A DNA stretch of 24,166 bases from Bacteroidota bacterium (GCA_023419095.1 JAEZYN010000143.1:1-24166), one strand, 5' to 3'. Positions 1 through 6,929 are shown, counted from the first letter of the stretch. Numbers and translations: made by a program. Notes: generated by a model from the sequence alone, not told the origin.

Positions 1-26
1 TGGTATTTAAAGAAGTCCTGCTGCAT
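1..26 (-). CDS. N-terminus of a probable class III aminotransferase (partial)
   Basis: An ATG at 26-24 on the minus strand opens a frame reading MQQDFFKY before the window edge. From memory, flavobacterial aspartate/acetylornithine aminotransferase family proteins begin with a very similar M-x-x-D-F-x-K-Y-Q stretch, which suggests a PLP-dependent class III aminotransferase. A TAnnTTTG-type -7 box lies at 47-40, about 14 bases upstream of the ATG, which supports a real gene start. Only eight codons are visible, so the family assignment is inference from a short match. Confidence 0.42.
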
Positions 27-39
27 TGTATTTTTTGTG

Positions 40-47
40 CAAATGTA
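40..47 (-). promoter_or_regulatory. Bacteroidota -7 box for the minus-strand aminotransferase-like gene
   Basis: The minus strand reads TACATTTG, an exact match to the Bacteroidota TAnnTTTG element, 14 bases before the ATG at 26. No clear TTG -33 element is visible at 17-23 bases, so the call rests on the -7 box and its position. Confidence 0.45.
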
Positions 48-177
48 AAGAAGATAGTCTTGCCACGGAAAAATTTTGATGCCCTATCATATTATATTGT
101 TTCCTTTCGGACACTGCTCTAGTTCCCTGTTTATAAAGTACAAAGAAGATCCTTTACAAACAATTGAAGTATGTCTG

Positions 178-309
178 AAAAGACCTGTACGTCTGTATCA
201 AAAGACCAGGCGGTCTTGTACAAAACATACGGACGTTTCTAATAAAACATACGGACGTTTTCATTAAAACATACGGACGTTCTCAACAGAACATACGGAC
301 CTTCCGCAC
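178..309. repeat. Array of six 22-bp units, four near-identical
   Basis: Units start at 178, 200, 222, 244, 266 and 288, exactly 22 bp apart. Units 3-5 share AAAACATACGGACGTT, and unit 6 is AGAACATACGGACCTT. Units 1 and 2 keep AAAA at the start and GTCT at offset +13 but have other cores (CTGTAC, CAGGCG). A seventh AAAA falls in phase at 310. Each unit has an imperfect dyad: AACAT-ACGG-ACGTT in units 3-5, AGAC-N6-GTCT in unit 1 and AAGACC-N4-GGTCTT in unit 2. Twenty-two bp is about two helical turns, so a binding protein would see one face of the DNA. No unique spacers separate the units, so this is not a normal CRISPR. The function is unknown. An operator or iteron-like array is the simplest inference. 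Confidence 0.85.
202..217. repeat. Perfect 6-bp-arm inverted repeat in unit 2 of the array
   Basis: AAGACC (202-207) and GGTCTT (212-217) are perfectly complementary around the 4-base AGGC. The centre lies 22 bp from the centre of the weaker AGAC-N6-GTCT dyad of unit 1. It could be a protein-binding dyad or a small hairpin if transcribed. Confidence 0.6.
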
Positions 310-381
310 AAAACCCAATGGCACCCCATGCTAAGCTATTGACACCCAGCAAAATAGGGTGAAACCACCTTTTCCTATTGA

Positions 382-401
382 TACTTTTGATGTTAACTTT
401 A
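382..401 (+). promoter_or_regulatory. Candidate promoter -7 boxes for the HU-like gene
   Basis: TACTTTTG at 382-389 matches TAnnTTTG exactly. TAACTTTA at 394-401 is a one-mismatch alternative, and the same octamer precedes the usp gene (11168-11175) and the mgtC-like gene (13490-13497). Neither has a well-spaced TTG -33 element. The array at 178-309 would lie about 75-210 bases upstream of either box. Confidence 0.4.
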
Positions 402-429
402 CGCTAATTAATCATAAAAAACACAAACG

Positions 430-813
430 ATGGCTATTACATTTACAGTAGTACAAAGAAAGAATCCGCAGAAGCCAACCGCCGCCCCCAAGTACTACGC
501 TAACATTGTGGGAGAAGGCAAAACTACATTGGCTGACCTGGCAAAGCATGCCGCAGCAACGTCCACGGTGTCTAAAGCAGACATACTGGCTGTGCTGGAA
601 AGCACGTTCACCCAGATCGCTGAAGACGTAGCGGATGGCAAAATAGTGTATGTAGGTGAATATTTCACCCTGCAGGCTGGTGGCTCCAGTGCGCCCGCAG
701 ACTCCCCTCAGGAAGTGACAGCTGCTTCGATCAGAAGTGTGCGCACCATCTTCCGCCCGGGAAAAATGATAAGAGACGCCCTGAAAGTGGCTGAATTTCA
801 CAAGAAAGGCTAA
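430..813 (+). CDS. HU-like DNA-binding protein, HU-HIG type
   Basis: The 127-residue protein resembles the Bacteroidota HU-HIG branch of the HU/IHF family: an N-terminal extension (TFTVVQRKNPQ) precedes the helical HU core, and VYVGEYFTLQAGG, near residues 76-88, corresponds to the beta-arm region. The C-terminus (TIFRPGKMIRDAL) is basic. HU-family proteins bind and bend DNA as dimers, and a nucleoid or accessory DNA-architecture role is inferred. It is the only plus-strand gene between the aminotransferase start and ostA, and it has a private upstream region with the 22-bp array. Codons are richer in GC (gcc, ccc, ctg) than in several neighbours, which hints at a different history. The start follows an A-rich leader (cataaaaaacacaaacg). 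A hairpin terminator follows at 838-865. Confidence 0.85.
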   Translation: MAITFTVVQRKNPQKPTAAPKYYANIVGEGKTTLADLAKHAAATSTVSKADILAVLESTFTQIAEDVADGKIVYVGEYFTLQAGGSSAPADSPQEVTAASIRSVRTIFRPGKMIRDALKVAEFHKKG

Positions 814-837
814 CCCGTTCTTCAGCAGAATTTCATT

Positions 838-865
838 AAAAAGCACCGGCCCGCGGTGCTTCTTT
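838..865. terminator. Bidirectional terminator between the HU-like gene and ostA-like gene
   Basis: AAGCACCG (841-848) pairs with CGGTGCTT (854-861) around the 5-base loop GCCCG. TCTTT follows on the plus strand. On the minus strand the stem is followed by TTTTTAATG, so it can end both convergent genes. Confidence 0.75.
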
Positions 866-888
866 GCTGTATAAATGGCAGAATATGC

Positions 889-2625
889 TTACTTCCTCAC
901 CCGCTTCGGTTTCTTCGCTTCTTCCTTAGCCTTGGCCTCGTCGATGGCTTTCTGTGCTTCATTGTACAGTGTGTCCGCGGATTCGTATACGGTTTCCTCG
1001 TAGCCCGGAGAGTCGAGGAAGATGTCTTCCCAGCGTCTCAGGCGGTCTTTCGTGTTCCAGTTAAAGTCCGGGAAAAAACGCTTCTCCCGCGAGATTTTGC
1101 TCATGGGATAGATGTCGCTGTTCGCACCTACGTTGCAGCTGATGATCTGCACCGTATTATCTTCAAACTCGGCCTCGATGGTTCCGCAAGTTGAGAGGGC
1201 AACACCGATTCTTTCCACCTCTTTGGTTTTTTCATTCTGATCGTCTGCATAGGTGATCGCCTGTGCGTTGCCGATGACTTTAGCAAGATTCACCTTGTTA
1301 TCCTTATAATAAACCGTCATCAGCTTGCCTTTTACCTGATTGAACTCGTCTTTTAAATTCAGCGAATCTGCCTTGCTGATGGCGAAAGCGTTGCCGACGA
1401 CTTTCAGCGAATCTATAAATTCGTTTTCGGTATCGAAGTAGGCTTCTATCTTATCGCCGGTCACCTGTTTCTCGCCACTCCAGGCTATTGGCGCACCGAA
1501 AAGGTGCATGATGCCGTCGGTTTCATTGAAACTTAAAGAATCTGCCCGAACCTGTATGTTCGATTTGTACATGCGCGCCTTGCGAAACGCGCGGAGGAAA
1601 CTTTTCTTTTTCAAAGGATCTTTGTCATCAACCTTCTGATAAGCCAAAAGCCGCTGCGCGGAGAAATACATGGAATCCTTCTCGAGAATCTTCACCGCAT
1701 AAGGTCTTTCGGTCATCATCGCGGAGTCTTTCTTCTCATAGATCTCGCCGTAGCCGCCTTTCATGTAGCGGTTTTCGGCCGGATCGCGAAGTGTGACGTT
1801 GCCTTTAGCCGTACCAAATCCGGTAATCTGGTTGAAGTACATATCATCTCCTGTAAGTATCTTTCCGTTATAGTTAATACGTGAATTCTTCTTTAAATAG
1901 ACTTCCTTGGAATTCATATTGTACGATCCGCGCTCCGTATAAACAAGATTGGAAGGATTCTTCTTGTTCGTGATGGTGGTGGGCCCGAAGAAATCTGCGG
2001 TATTGGTGTTCTGGTTTTGCTTGATGTTGCTGCCTTCTACGGTATAATCGGGGTTGTTGATCTTCACGTTTCCGGTAAAATCGATCATTCGCGTGGTCAA
2101 ATCGTAGGTTGCCGAGCGCGTATACATCACGTTTGTGGCATCAGAGATGGTGCCGCCGGTATTGAAATAGGCGACATTCGCGAGACGGTCGTAATACAAT
2201 GTTTCGGTCTTGATGGTCTGGCGTGGGTCTGTTAACACTACATTTTTCTTAGCGATGCCTTTTTGGGTATTACCGTCGTACTCCATTTCGCCAGCCGTAA
2301 TCACCGATCCGTCTGCATTCTGCAATTTGACACTGCCAATGGCCTTCACGAAGTTTTCTTTCTCGTAGAATATCACTTCATCTGCAAACAGCACGGAACC
2401 CTGCTGCTCGAACTGAACATTGCCTTTGAAAAAGGGATTTCCGCTGTATCTCTCCGGAGTTTTCTGGAAGAAATCTGAATGGATGAGACGTACTTTTTCG
2501 CCCTGTGGCGATTGCTTATTCGAATTGAAAAAGGGATCTTTAACCAAAGGATCTGCAGGACGCATCGTAATCTGCCCAAAAAAATTGGCGGAAGCAAGGA
2601 GTAATAAAACTACAAGTCTGCTCAT
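889..2625 (-). CDS. OstA-like protein (LptA/LptD N-domain family)
   Basis: A 578-residue envelope protein. Residues 1-18 form a hydrophobic signal peptide. From about residue 45 it has OstA/LptA-type beta-strand repeats built on G-NV, A-GSV-LQ and FTGNVKI segments (for example FKGNVQFEQQGSVLFADEV), the fold that forms the LPS-carrying jellyroll bridge. The C-terminus is Lys/Glu/Ala-rich and probably disordered. LPS or lipid transport across the periplasm is inferred from family. It is longer than LptA (about 185 residues) and shorter than full LptD, with no obvious LptD barrel, as in other Bacteroidota OstA-like proteins. Its ATG overlaps the stop of the upstream fur-like gene (ATGA), indicating translational coupling. 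A terminator follows at 838-865. Confidence 0.85.
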   Translation of the reverse strand: MSRLVVLLLLASANFFGQITMRPADPLVKDPFFNSNKQSPQGEKVRLIHSDFFQKTPERYSGNPFFKGNVQFEQQGSVLFADEVIFYEKENFVKAIGSVKLQNADGSVITAGEMEYDGNTQKGIAKKNVVLTDPRQTIKTETLYYDRLANVAYFNTGGTISDATNVMYTRSATYDLTTRMIDFTGNVKINNPDYTVEGSNIKQNQNTNTADFFGPTTITNKKNPSNLVYTERGSYNMNSKEVYLKKNSRINYNGKILTGDDMYFNQITGFGTAKGNVTLRDPAENRYMKGGYGEIYEKKDSAMMTERPYAVKILEKDSMYFSAQRLLAYQKVDDKDPLKKKSFLRAFRKARMYKSNIQVRADSLSFNETDGIMHLFGAPIAWSGEKQVTGDKIEAYFDTENEFIDSLKVVGNAFAISKADSLNLKDEFNQVKGKLMTVYYKDNKVNLAKVIGNAQAITYADDQNEKTKEVERIGVALSTCGTIEAEFEDNTVQIISCNVGANSDIYPMSKISREKRFFPDFNWNTKDRLRRWEDIFLDSPGYEETVYESADTLYNEAQKAIDEAKAKEEAKKPKRVRK

Positions 2626-3101
2626 CCGTTGTTTTTGGTGCCGTAAAAGTATAGTGAATGAGAGTCTATATTTACCCCGAAAGCCTTTTCAATGGATTCT
2701 TTGATGCCTTGGATACGCGGATCGCAAAACTCAATGATTTCCTCAATCTCTTTGTCTGAACCTTCCTTGTAAATTACAAGATGATCATGCTGCTTATCGA
2801 AATAAGATTTCTCATACGATGATGATGTGAGGGTCTTCTCGCCAAACTGGTGCTTGCGGATGAGTCCGGCATCAAGGAAGATCTCAATAGTGTTGTAAAT
2901 AGTGGCTTTGGATACGTGATACTTCTTCTGCATCATCAAAAGGTAAAGGTCATCTACATTGAAATGGTGGTCCATCATGTAAATTTCCTCGAGTATCGTA
3001 TAGCGTTCCGGCGTATTGCGGAATCCTTTCTGTAGTAAATATTGTCTCAGAACCTCTTTTATCGTGACTAAATTCAGTTCTTTCTGTGTCGCTTCCATCA
3101 A
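2622..3101 (-). CDS. Fur-family transcriptional regulator
   Basis: This 159-residue protein has the Fur layout: an N-terminal winged helix with RNTPERYTILEEIY (about 28-41) and the recognition region HVSKATIYNTIEIFLDAGLI (62-81), then a dimerisation/metal domain. Candidate regulatory ligands are H105, D106 and H107 (QHDHLV), E121/E124 and H148. The usual CxxC pairs that hold structural zinc are missing; the only cysteine is C126 (EFCDPRI). It therefore resembles cysteine-poor Fur proteins, and the metal sensed cannot be told from sequence. It is first in a two-gene unit with the OstA-like gene, joined by a 4-bp ATGA overlap. A TAAATTTG box lies 14 bases upstream. An alternative ATG one codon downstream (3098) is possible. 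Confidence 0.88.
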   Translation of the reverse strand: MMEATQKELNLVTIKEVLRQYLLQKGFRNTPERYTILEEIYMMDHHFNVDDLYLLMMQKKYHVSKATIYNTIEIFLDAGLIRKHQFGEKTLTSSSYEKSYFDKQHDHLVIYKEGSDKEIEEIIEFCDPRIQGIKESIEKAFGVNIDSHSLYFYGTKNNG

Positions 3102-3114
3102 ATAAATTAAAGTA

Positions 3115-3122
3115 CAAATTTA
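3115..3122 (-). promoter_or_regulatory. -7 box for the fur-like/ostA-like unit
   Basis: The minus strand reads TAAATTTG, an exact TAnnTTTG match, 14 bases upstream of the ATG at 3101. No TTG -33 element is visible at the expected distance. Confidence 0.5.
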
Positions 3123-3189
3123 TCGATTTTATTATTAATGGATTCGCCCTTGCGATAGACTGAAACGATTAAAACAAACGTCAGAACGC

Positions 3190-5178
3190 TTAAGAGTTAT
3201 AATGTTTGAAGGCAACCTGCTGAATCCTGTCGGTTACTACCTGCTGATCAAGCAGCGGCGTTGACTCTACCACTACGTTGTGAGGCGAAACTCCCCACGC
3301 TTTGAAATCATCACTGCCGATATATTTCACAAAATTGTAGATGTTCAGCGTGATTTTTTCTTTCACCGTCAGCAAGGTATCATTGATATAAGTATTGTCA
3401 ATGATAACATACCGCAGATCGGGCGGTATATTGTGCGCGCGCAGCGATGGATGACTGCTTCGCGATGGAATGCTTCCTTCCGCCATCATATCGGCAAGAA
3501 CCTGATCGAAATAATCATTTATCCGGCGATCGACCTTGAAACCCAGGAGGAAATTGATCTTGTAAATGGTGCCGGGCATGATCTCATCCACTGTATATTT
3601 AAAAGTAAACGGATCCTCCTGGTTCACGATGTTCAGGATGAAATAATGGTCGGCGCGTTTCGGCTGTTTTCGTAAAATAGAATAAATGATCTTGGCTTCG
3701 ATCTCGTCCTCTTTCTTTGCACGGCTGAGGAAAGCGAGATTTGTAGAATATTTCGGGATGGTTTCGTCGAGTTTTAAGTCTTTAATGACAGAAACATATT
3801 TTTCCAGTTTCACAAACTTGATGAATTTGGCTTTAATAAGCCGGCCGTTGTACCACGCGTACATACAAACGGCTATGAAGCCGCCCAGCACCATCGTGAG
3901 CCAACCACCATCGAAAAACTTGATGACATTCGCGTAGAAAAAACCGAGTTCAATGCAGAGATATACGGCCAGAAAACCAAATGCAAACACCTTTACAACC
4001 TGCGTTCGGCGCAGCCAGAAGAAAAGAAGCGTCGTGGTCATCAGCATCGTGATCGTAATGGTAAGCCCGTAAGCGGCTTCCATCGCTTCTGATTTTTTGA
4101 AATATATGACGACGATGAAGCACAGCACCATCAGACCCCAGTTAATCTTCGGAATATACATCTGACCTTTAACGCCGGAAGGATAATCGATCTGCTGATT
4201 TGGCCAAAACGAGATTGACATCGCTTCCGAAAACATCGTGAAAGAACCCGTAATGACAGACTGGCTCGCGATGATTGCTGCCGCGGTTGCCAATATTACA
4301 CCGGGCAAAATAGCCCACGCAGGCATGATGCCGAAAATAGGGTTTATGCCCTGCGAAACCTGCTGGTAATTATCTAAAAGCCACGCTCCCTGCCCCAGAT
4401 AATTCAGTATCAGCATTAATTTTACAAAAATCCAGCTTACACGTATGTTCTGCTTGCCACAATGTCCCAAATCTGAATAAAGTGCTTCCGCACCCGTGGT
4501 ACAAAGGAAAACCGCGCCCATAATGATAATCGCACTCGGTGAATGCGTGATCAGGTTATAAGCGTAATATGGATTAAAAGATTTTAATATATCAACATGA
4601 TCGAAGATGTGCACTGATCCCGAAATGCCCAGCACAAGGAACCATAAGACCATCACCGGCCCGAAAAACTTGCCGATCGATGCAGTACCGAACTGTTGCA
4701 CAATGAAAACAATTGCTAAAATAATAATCGTAATACCCACGACAGGCGTGTGCGGACTGTAAATCTTAAGACCTTCAACCGCGGACATTACCGTAAGTGA
4801 TGGCGTTATGACACTATCTGCCACGAGCGTAGCGGCCCCGATAATTGCTACGACATAGAGCCATTTCTTTTTAAGCCGCTTCACGAGAGAATAAAGGGAA
4901 AGAATTCCTCCTTCACCTTTGTTATCTGCGCGTAATGCGACGACAACATATTTAAAGGTAGTCTGAAGTGTTAATGTCCAGATTATACATGAAAGTGCAC
5001 CTTCAATATATTCATCGAATGGCAGGGTGGCTCCCACGTCACGCGCATTTACGATTGCTTTCATCACGTAAAGTGGCGAGGTGCCGATGTCTCCAAAAAC
5101 AATTCCGAGGGAAACTAAAACGCCAAGCGCCGTAAGCTTCTTCGTGTCAAAATGATTGCCTTCAACTCCTTTGGACAT
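3190..5178 (-). CDS. kup: Kup-family potassium uptake protein
   Basis: This 662-residue membrane protein matches Kup/HAK/KT transporters, which import K+ with protons. The signature VFGDIGTSPLYVMKAI lies at about residues 24-39 in the first membrane segment, and about twelve hydrophobic segments run to about residue 440. Other family stretches are DNKGEGGILSLYSLVKR and TGAEALYSDLGHCG. The C-terminal 200 residues are soluble, as in the family. The length is close to E. coli Kup (about 622). A full TTTG-N17-TACATTTG promoter lies immediately upstream, and a terminator upstream at 5261-5285 isolates it from pdhB, so it is probably monocistronic. Start ATG at 5178 follows an A-rich leader. Confidence 0.95.
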   Translation of the reverse strand: MSKGVEGNHFDTKKLTALGVLVSLGIVFGDIGTSPLYVMKAIVNARDVGATLPFDEYIEGALSCIIWTLTLQTTFKYVVVALRADNKGEGGILSLYSLVKRLKKKWLYVVAIIGAATLVADSVITPSLTVMSAVEGLKIYSPHTPVVGITIIILAIVFIVQQFGTASIGKFFGPVMVLWFLVLGISGSVHIFDHVDILKSFNPYYAYNLITHSPSAIIIMGAVFLCTTGAEALYSDLGHCGKQNIRVSWIFVKLMLILNYLGQGAWLLDNYQQVSQGINPIFGIMPAWAILPGVILATAAAIIASQSVITGSFTMFSEAMSISFWPNQQIDYPSGVKGQMYIPKINWGLMVLCFIVVIYFKKSEAMEAAYGLTITITMLMTTTLLFFWLRRTQVVKVFAFGFLAVYLCIELGFFYANVIKFFDGGWLTMVLGGFIAVCMYAWYNGRLIKAKFIKFVKLEKYVSVIKDLKLDETIPKYSTNLAFLSRAKKEDEIEAKIIYSILRKQPKRADHYFILNIVNQEDPFTFKYTVDEIMPGTIYKINFLLGFKVDRRINDYFDQVLADMMAEGSIPSRSSHPSLRAHNIPPDLRYVIIDNTYINDTLLTVKEKITLNIYNFVKYIGSDDFKAWGVSPHNVVVESTPLLDQQVVTDRIQQVAFKHYNS

Positions 5179-5200
5179 TTCTCAACAAGATTTTAATGCG

Positions 5201-5229
5201 CAAATGTAGAACAAAAAAAGATTTTCAAA
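5201..5229 (-). promoter_or_regulatory. Complete flavobacterial promoter of kup
   Basis: On the minus strand TTTG (5229-5226) is followed, after exactly 17 bases, by TACATTTG (5208-5201). This is the best full match to the Bacteroidota -33/-7 consensus in the window. The -7 box ends 22 bases before the kup ATG. Confidence 0.75.
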
Positions 5230-5260
5230 CACCTTTATGATTCAAAACGTAATGGGCATA

Positions 5261-5285
5261 AAAAAAACTCCCATTCGGGAGTTTT
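5261..5285 (-). terminator. Terminator of pdhB
   Basis: AAAACTCCC (5264-5272) pairs with GGGAGTTTT (5277-5285) around ATTC. On the minus strand the stem is followed by a run of T (complement of 5261-5267). It lies 9 bases beyond the pdhB stop codon. Confidence 0.8.
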
Positions 5286-5293
5286 AATATTCT

Positions 5294-6277
5294 TTAAGCT
5301 TTGATGTACATCGCTTTTTTTATCTCTTCTTTTACCTTTTCAAGTTTCGGGAACCATTCTGCAAACAGCGCTGCTGAATATGGAGCCGGTGCATCCGGTG
5401 TCGTGATTCTCTTAATAGGCGCATCAAGATAATCAAAGGCTTTCTGCTGCACCATGTAGGCTATTTCAGATGAAAGCGAAGCCATTGGCCAGGCTTCTTC
5501 CAAAACAACCAAACGGTTTGTTTTCTTCACAGATTCGATGATTGTATCGTAATCTAACGGTCTTACAGTCCGTAAATCGATCACTTCCACTGAAATATCT
5601 TCTTTGGCCAAATCTTCCGCAGCCTGCATCGCAAGTTTCATGATTTTACCAAAAGAAACCAGCGTCACGTCTTTTCCTTCTTTTTTAATGTCGGCCTTTC
5701 CGATTGGGATGTAGTACTCTTCATCCGGAATTTCCATTTTGTCGCCATACATCTGCTCTGACTCCATAAAGATTACGGGATCATTATCCTGAATTGCACT
5801 TTTCAAAAGACCTTTAGCATCGTAAGGATTTGAAGGTACAACTACTTTTAAACCTGGTGTATTGGCAAACCAGTTTTCAAAAGCCTGTGAATGCGTTGCT
5901 CCCAGCTGTCCTGCAGAAGCCGTCGGCCCACGGAAAACAATTGGGCAATTCCACTGCCCGCCGCTCATCTGGCGGATCTTGGCAGCGTTGTTTATTATCT
6001 GGTCAATACCTACAAGTGCGAAGTTGAAGGTCATGTATTCCACGATTGGCCGGTTTCCGTTCATTGCGGATCCTACCGCAATACCGGTGAAGCCAAGTTC
6101 AGCGATTGGCGTGTCAATAATGCGTTTCGGACCAAACTCGTCCAGCATTCCTTTCGAAGCTTTGTAAGCACCATTATATTCGGCAACTTCTTCACCCATC
6201 AGATAAATGGATTCATCTTTGCGCATTTCCTCGCTCATTGCCTGTGCAATAACCTCCCGAAAAGTATATTCCTTCAT
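5294..6277 (-). CDS. pdhB: Pyruvate dehydrogenase E1 component, beta subunit
   Basis: A 327-residue transketolase-like protein with the E1 beta pattern: an N-terminal thiamine-diphosphate-binding domain with GEEVAEYNGAYKASKGM and DTPIAELGFTGIAVGSA (the Glu activates the cofactor), the central RGPTASAGQLGATHSQ, and a C-terminal transketolase domain with VEVIDLRTVRPLDYDTI. With an alpha subunit it decarboxylates pyruvate for acetyl-CoA formation. Pyruvate is more likely than a branched-chain 2-oxoacid by overall pattern, but substrate is inference. No alpha subunit or E2 gene is adjacent. The frame extends upstream to 6355, but the family start MKEYTFREVIAQAM is at 6277, and the longer version would run through the promoter box, so 6277 is chosen. 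Confidence 0.93.
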   Translation of the reverse strand: MKEYTFREVIAQAMSEEMRKDESIYLMGEEVAEYNGAYKASKGMLDEFGPKRIIDTPIAELGFTGIAVGSAMNGNRPIVEYMTFNFALVGIDQIINNAAKIRQMSGGQWNCPIVFRGPTASAGQLGATHSQAFENWFANTPGLKVVVPSNPYDAKGLLKSAIQDNDPVIFMESEQMYGDKMEIPDEEYYIPIGKADIKKEGKDVTLVSFGKIMKLAMQAAEDLAKEDISVEVIDLRTVRPLDYDTIIESVKKTNRLVVLEEAWPMASLSSEIAYMVQQKAFDYLDAPIKRITTPDAPAPYSAALFAEWFPKLEKVKEEIKKAMYIKA

Positions 6278-6301
6278 GATTTTCTTAAAAAAATTAAAGT
6301 A

Positions 6302-6309
6302 CAAAAGTA
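6302..6309 (-). promoter_or_regulatory. -7 box of pdhB
   Basis: The minus strand reads TACTTTTG, an exact TAnnTTTG match, 25 bases upstream of the chosen pdhB ATG. It supports the shorter start. A TTTG at 6325-6322 is too close (12 bases) to be a standard -33 element. Confidence 0.5.
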
Positions 6310-6346
6310 AAGATTTTTTCCCAAACCTGCGGCTGTGCGGCAACAG

Positions 6347-6375
6347 AAAAAGCAACCCTTTCGAGTTGCTTTTTT
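6347..6375. terminator. Terminator of the DUF2147 gene
   Basis: AAAAAGCAAC (6347-6356) pairs with GTTGCTTTTT (6365-6374) around an 8-base loop. It sits 21 bases beyond the minus-strand stop at 6396 and has T tracts on both strands. Confidence 0.75.
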
Positions 6376-6395
6376 AATATTGTTTAGGAATGTCT

Positions 6396-6815
6396 TTATT
6401 TCACTTTGTGCCACGTCTGGCTGCGGCCGATGAGTGAGAAACCTACGTAGCCACGCACATTCAGCTTGTCGCCTTCGCGCTCGATATTGCACTTGTATGT
6501 TTTTCCCGTTTTTGGGTCAGTGATAGTTCCACCGGTGAAAGTTGCGCCGTCTTTTTCCATTCCACGGATTACTTCCATACCAAGAATAGGCTTGTTTTTA
6601 CGGTCATCTTTACAATCTACGCAATTTGCATTAGCTGGTTTAATGAGCAGCTGCACCACTTTTCCGTAATATTTGCCATCAGATTTCTTGAAAATCTCGA
6701 CAATAGATTTTGGCTGACCGGTAGCATCATCAATTGTTTTCCATTTACCTTCGATCTGGGCATAAGAAAATGTTGCAAAAAATAAGGCAACGAAAGCAAA
6801 AATTATTTTTTTCAT
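6396..6815 (-). CDS. DUF2147 family secreted protein
   Basis: A 139-residue protein with a signal peptide (cleavage probable after A19, SYA-Q) and the DUF2147 pattern: GKWKTIDDATGQPKSIVEIF, then YYGKVVQL, a C65-x2-C68 pair (NCVDCKDD), ILGMEVIRGM, GGTITDPKTGKTYKC and VRGYVGFSLIGRSQTW. The family is a periplasmic or exported beta-rich domain of unknown function. The CxxC pair is a usual family trait and may form a disulfide or bind metal. The gene stands alone: a terminator follows at 6347-6375, and the leader (6816-6860) is very A/T-rich with only a weak TACATTTA box. Confidence 0.85.
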   Translation of the reverse strand: MKKIIFAFVALFFATFSYAQIEGKWKTIDDATGQPKSIVEIFKKSDGKYYGKVVQLLIKPANANCVDCKDDRKNKPILGMEVIRGMEKDGATFTGGTITDPKTGKTYKCNIEREGDKLNVRGYVGFSLIGRSQTWHKVK

Positions 6816-6885
6816 TTTAAAAGTTTGTTAAATTTTTATTTTGATAAATGTAATTAAAAAAAGTTAAACACCAAATTATTAAGCG

Positions 6886-6916
6886 TTCCGCAACAATATT
6901 TTATATATGTTCGGAA
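6886..6916. other. Imperfect hairpin between the LTA-synthase-like gene and the DUF2147 gene
   Basis: TTCCG (6886-6890) and AAC (6892-6894) pair with GTT (6909-6911) and CGGAA (6912-6916), with C6891 bulged and an A/T-only 14-base loop. It lies 14 bases past the stop of the upstream minus-strand gene and lacks a clean T tract, so it is only a weak terminator candidate. Confidence 0.3.
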
Positions 6917-6929
6917 TAAGAAAAACCGG

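Larger units (their letters stand above)
27..429. other. Non-coding region holding a phased repeat array and the HU-like gene promoter
   Basis: This 403-base stretch has no credible gene. A 63-codon open frame at 76-267 has low-complexity, unconserved-looking content and runs into the repeats. The region contains the minus-strand promoter at 40-47, a 22-bp-phased array at 178-309, a 6-bp-arm dyad at 202-217, the inverted repeat CACCC-N9-GGGTG at 343-361, two copies of CTATTGAyAC (336-345 and 375-384), and two candidate -7 boxes for the HU-like gene (382-389 and 394-401). Confidence 0.7.

Noticed and set aside
76..267. 63-codon open frame on the plus strand
   Set aside because: It runs into the 22-bp repeats, has no promoter or A-rich leader, and its translation matches no known pattern.
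178..309. CRISPR array
   Set aside because: The repeats are contiguous 22-bp units with no unique spacers, and there are no cas genes in the window.
178..309. Chromosomal origin or plasmid iterons
   Set aside because: No DnaA boxes (TTATCCACA-like), no replication initiator gene and no dnaA/dnaN nearby. A remote iteron function cannot be excluded, but nothing supports it.
412..846. 144-codon minus-strand frame opposite the HU-like gene
   Set aside because: It is the antisense shadow of the HU-like gene, whose own translation matches a known family.
6278..6355. 26-codon N-terminal extension of pdhB
   Set aside because: It would run through the -7 box TACTTTTG and starts with unconserved residues. 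Family members begin at the equivalent of MKEYTF.
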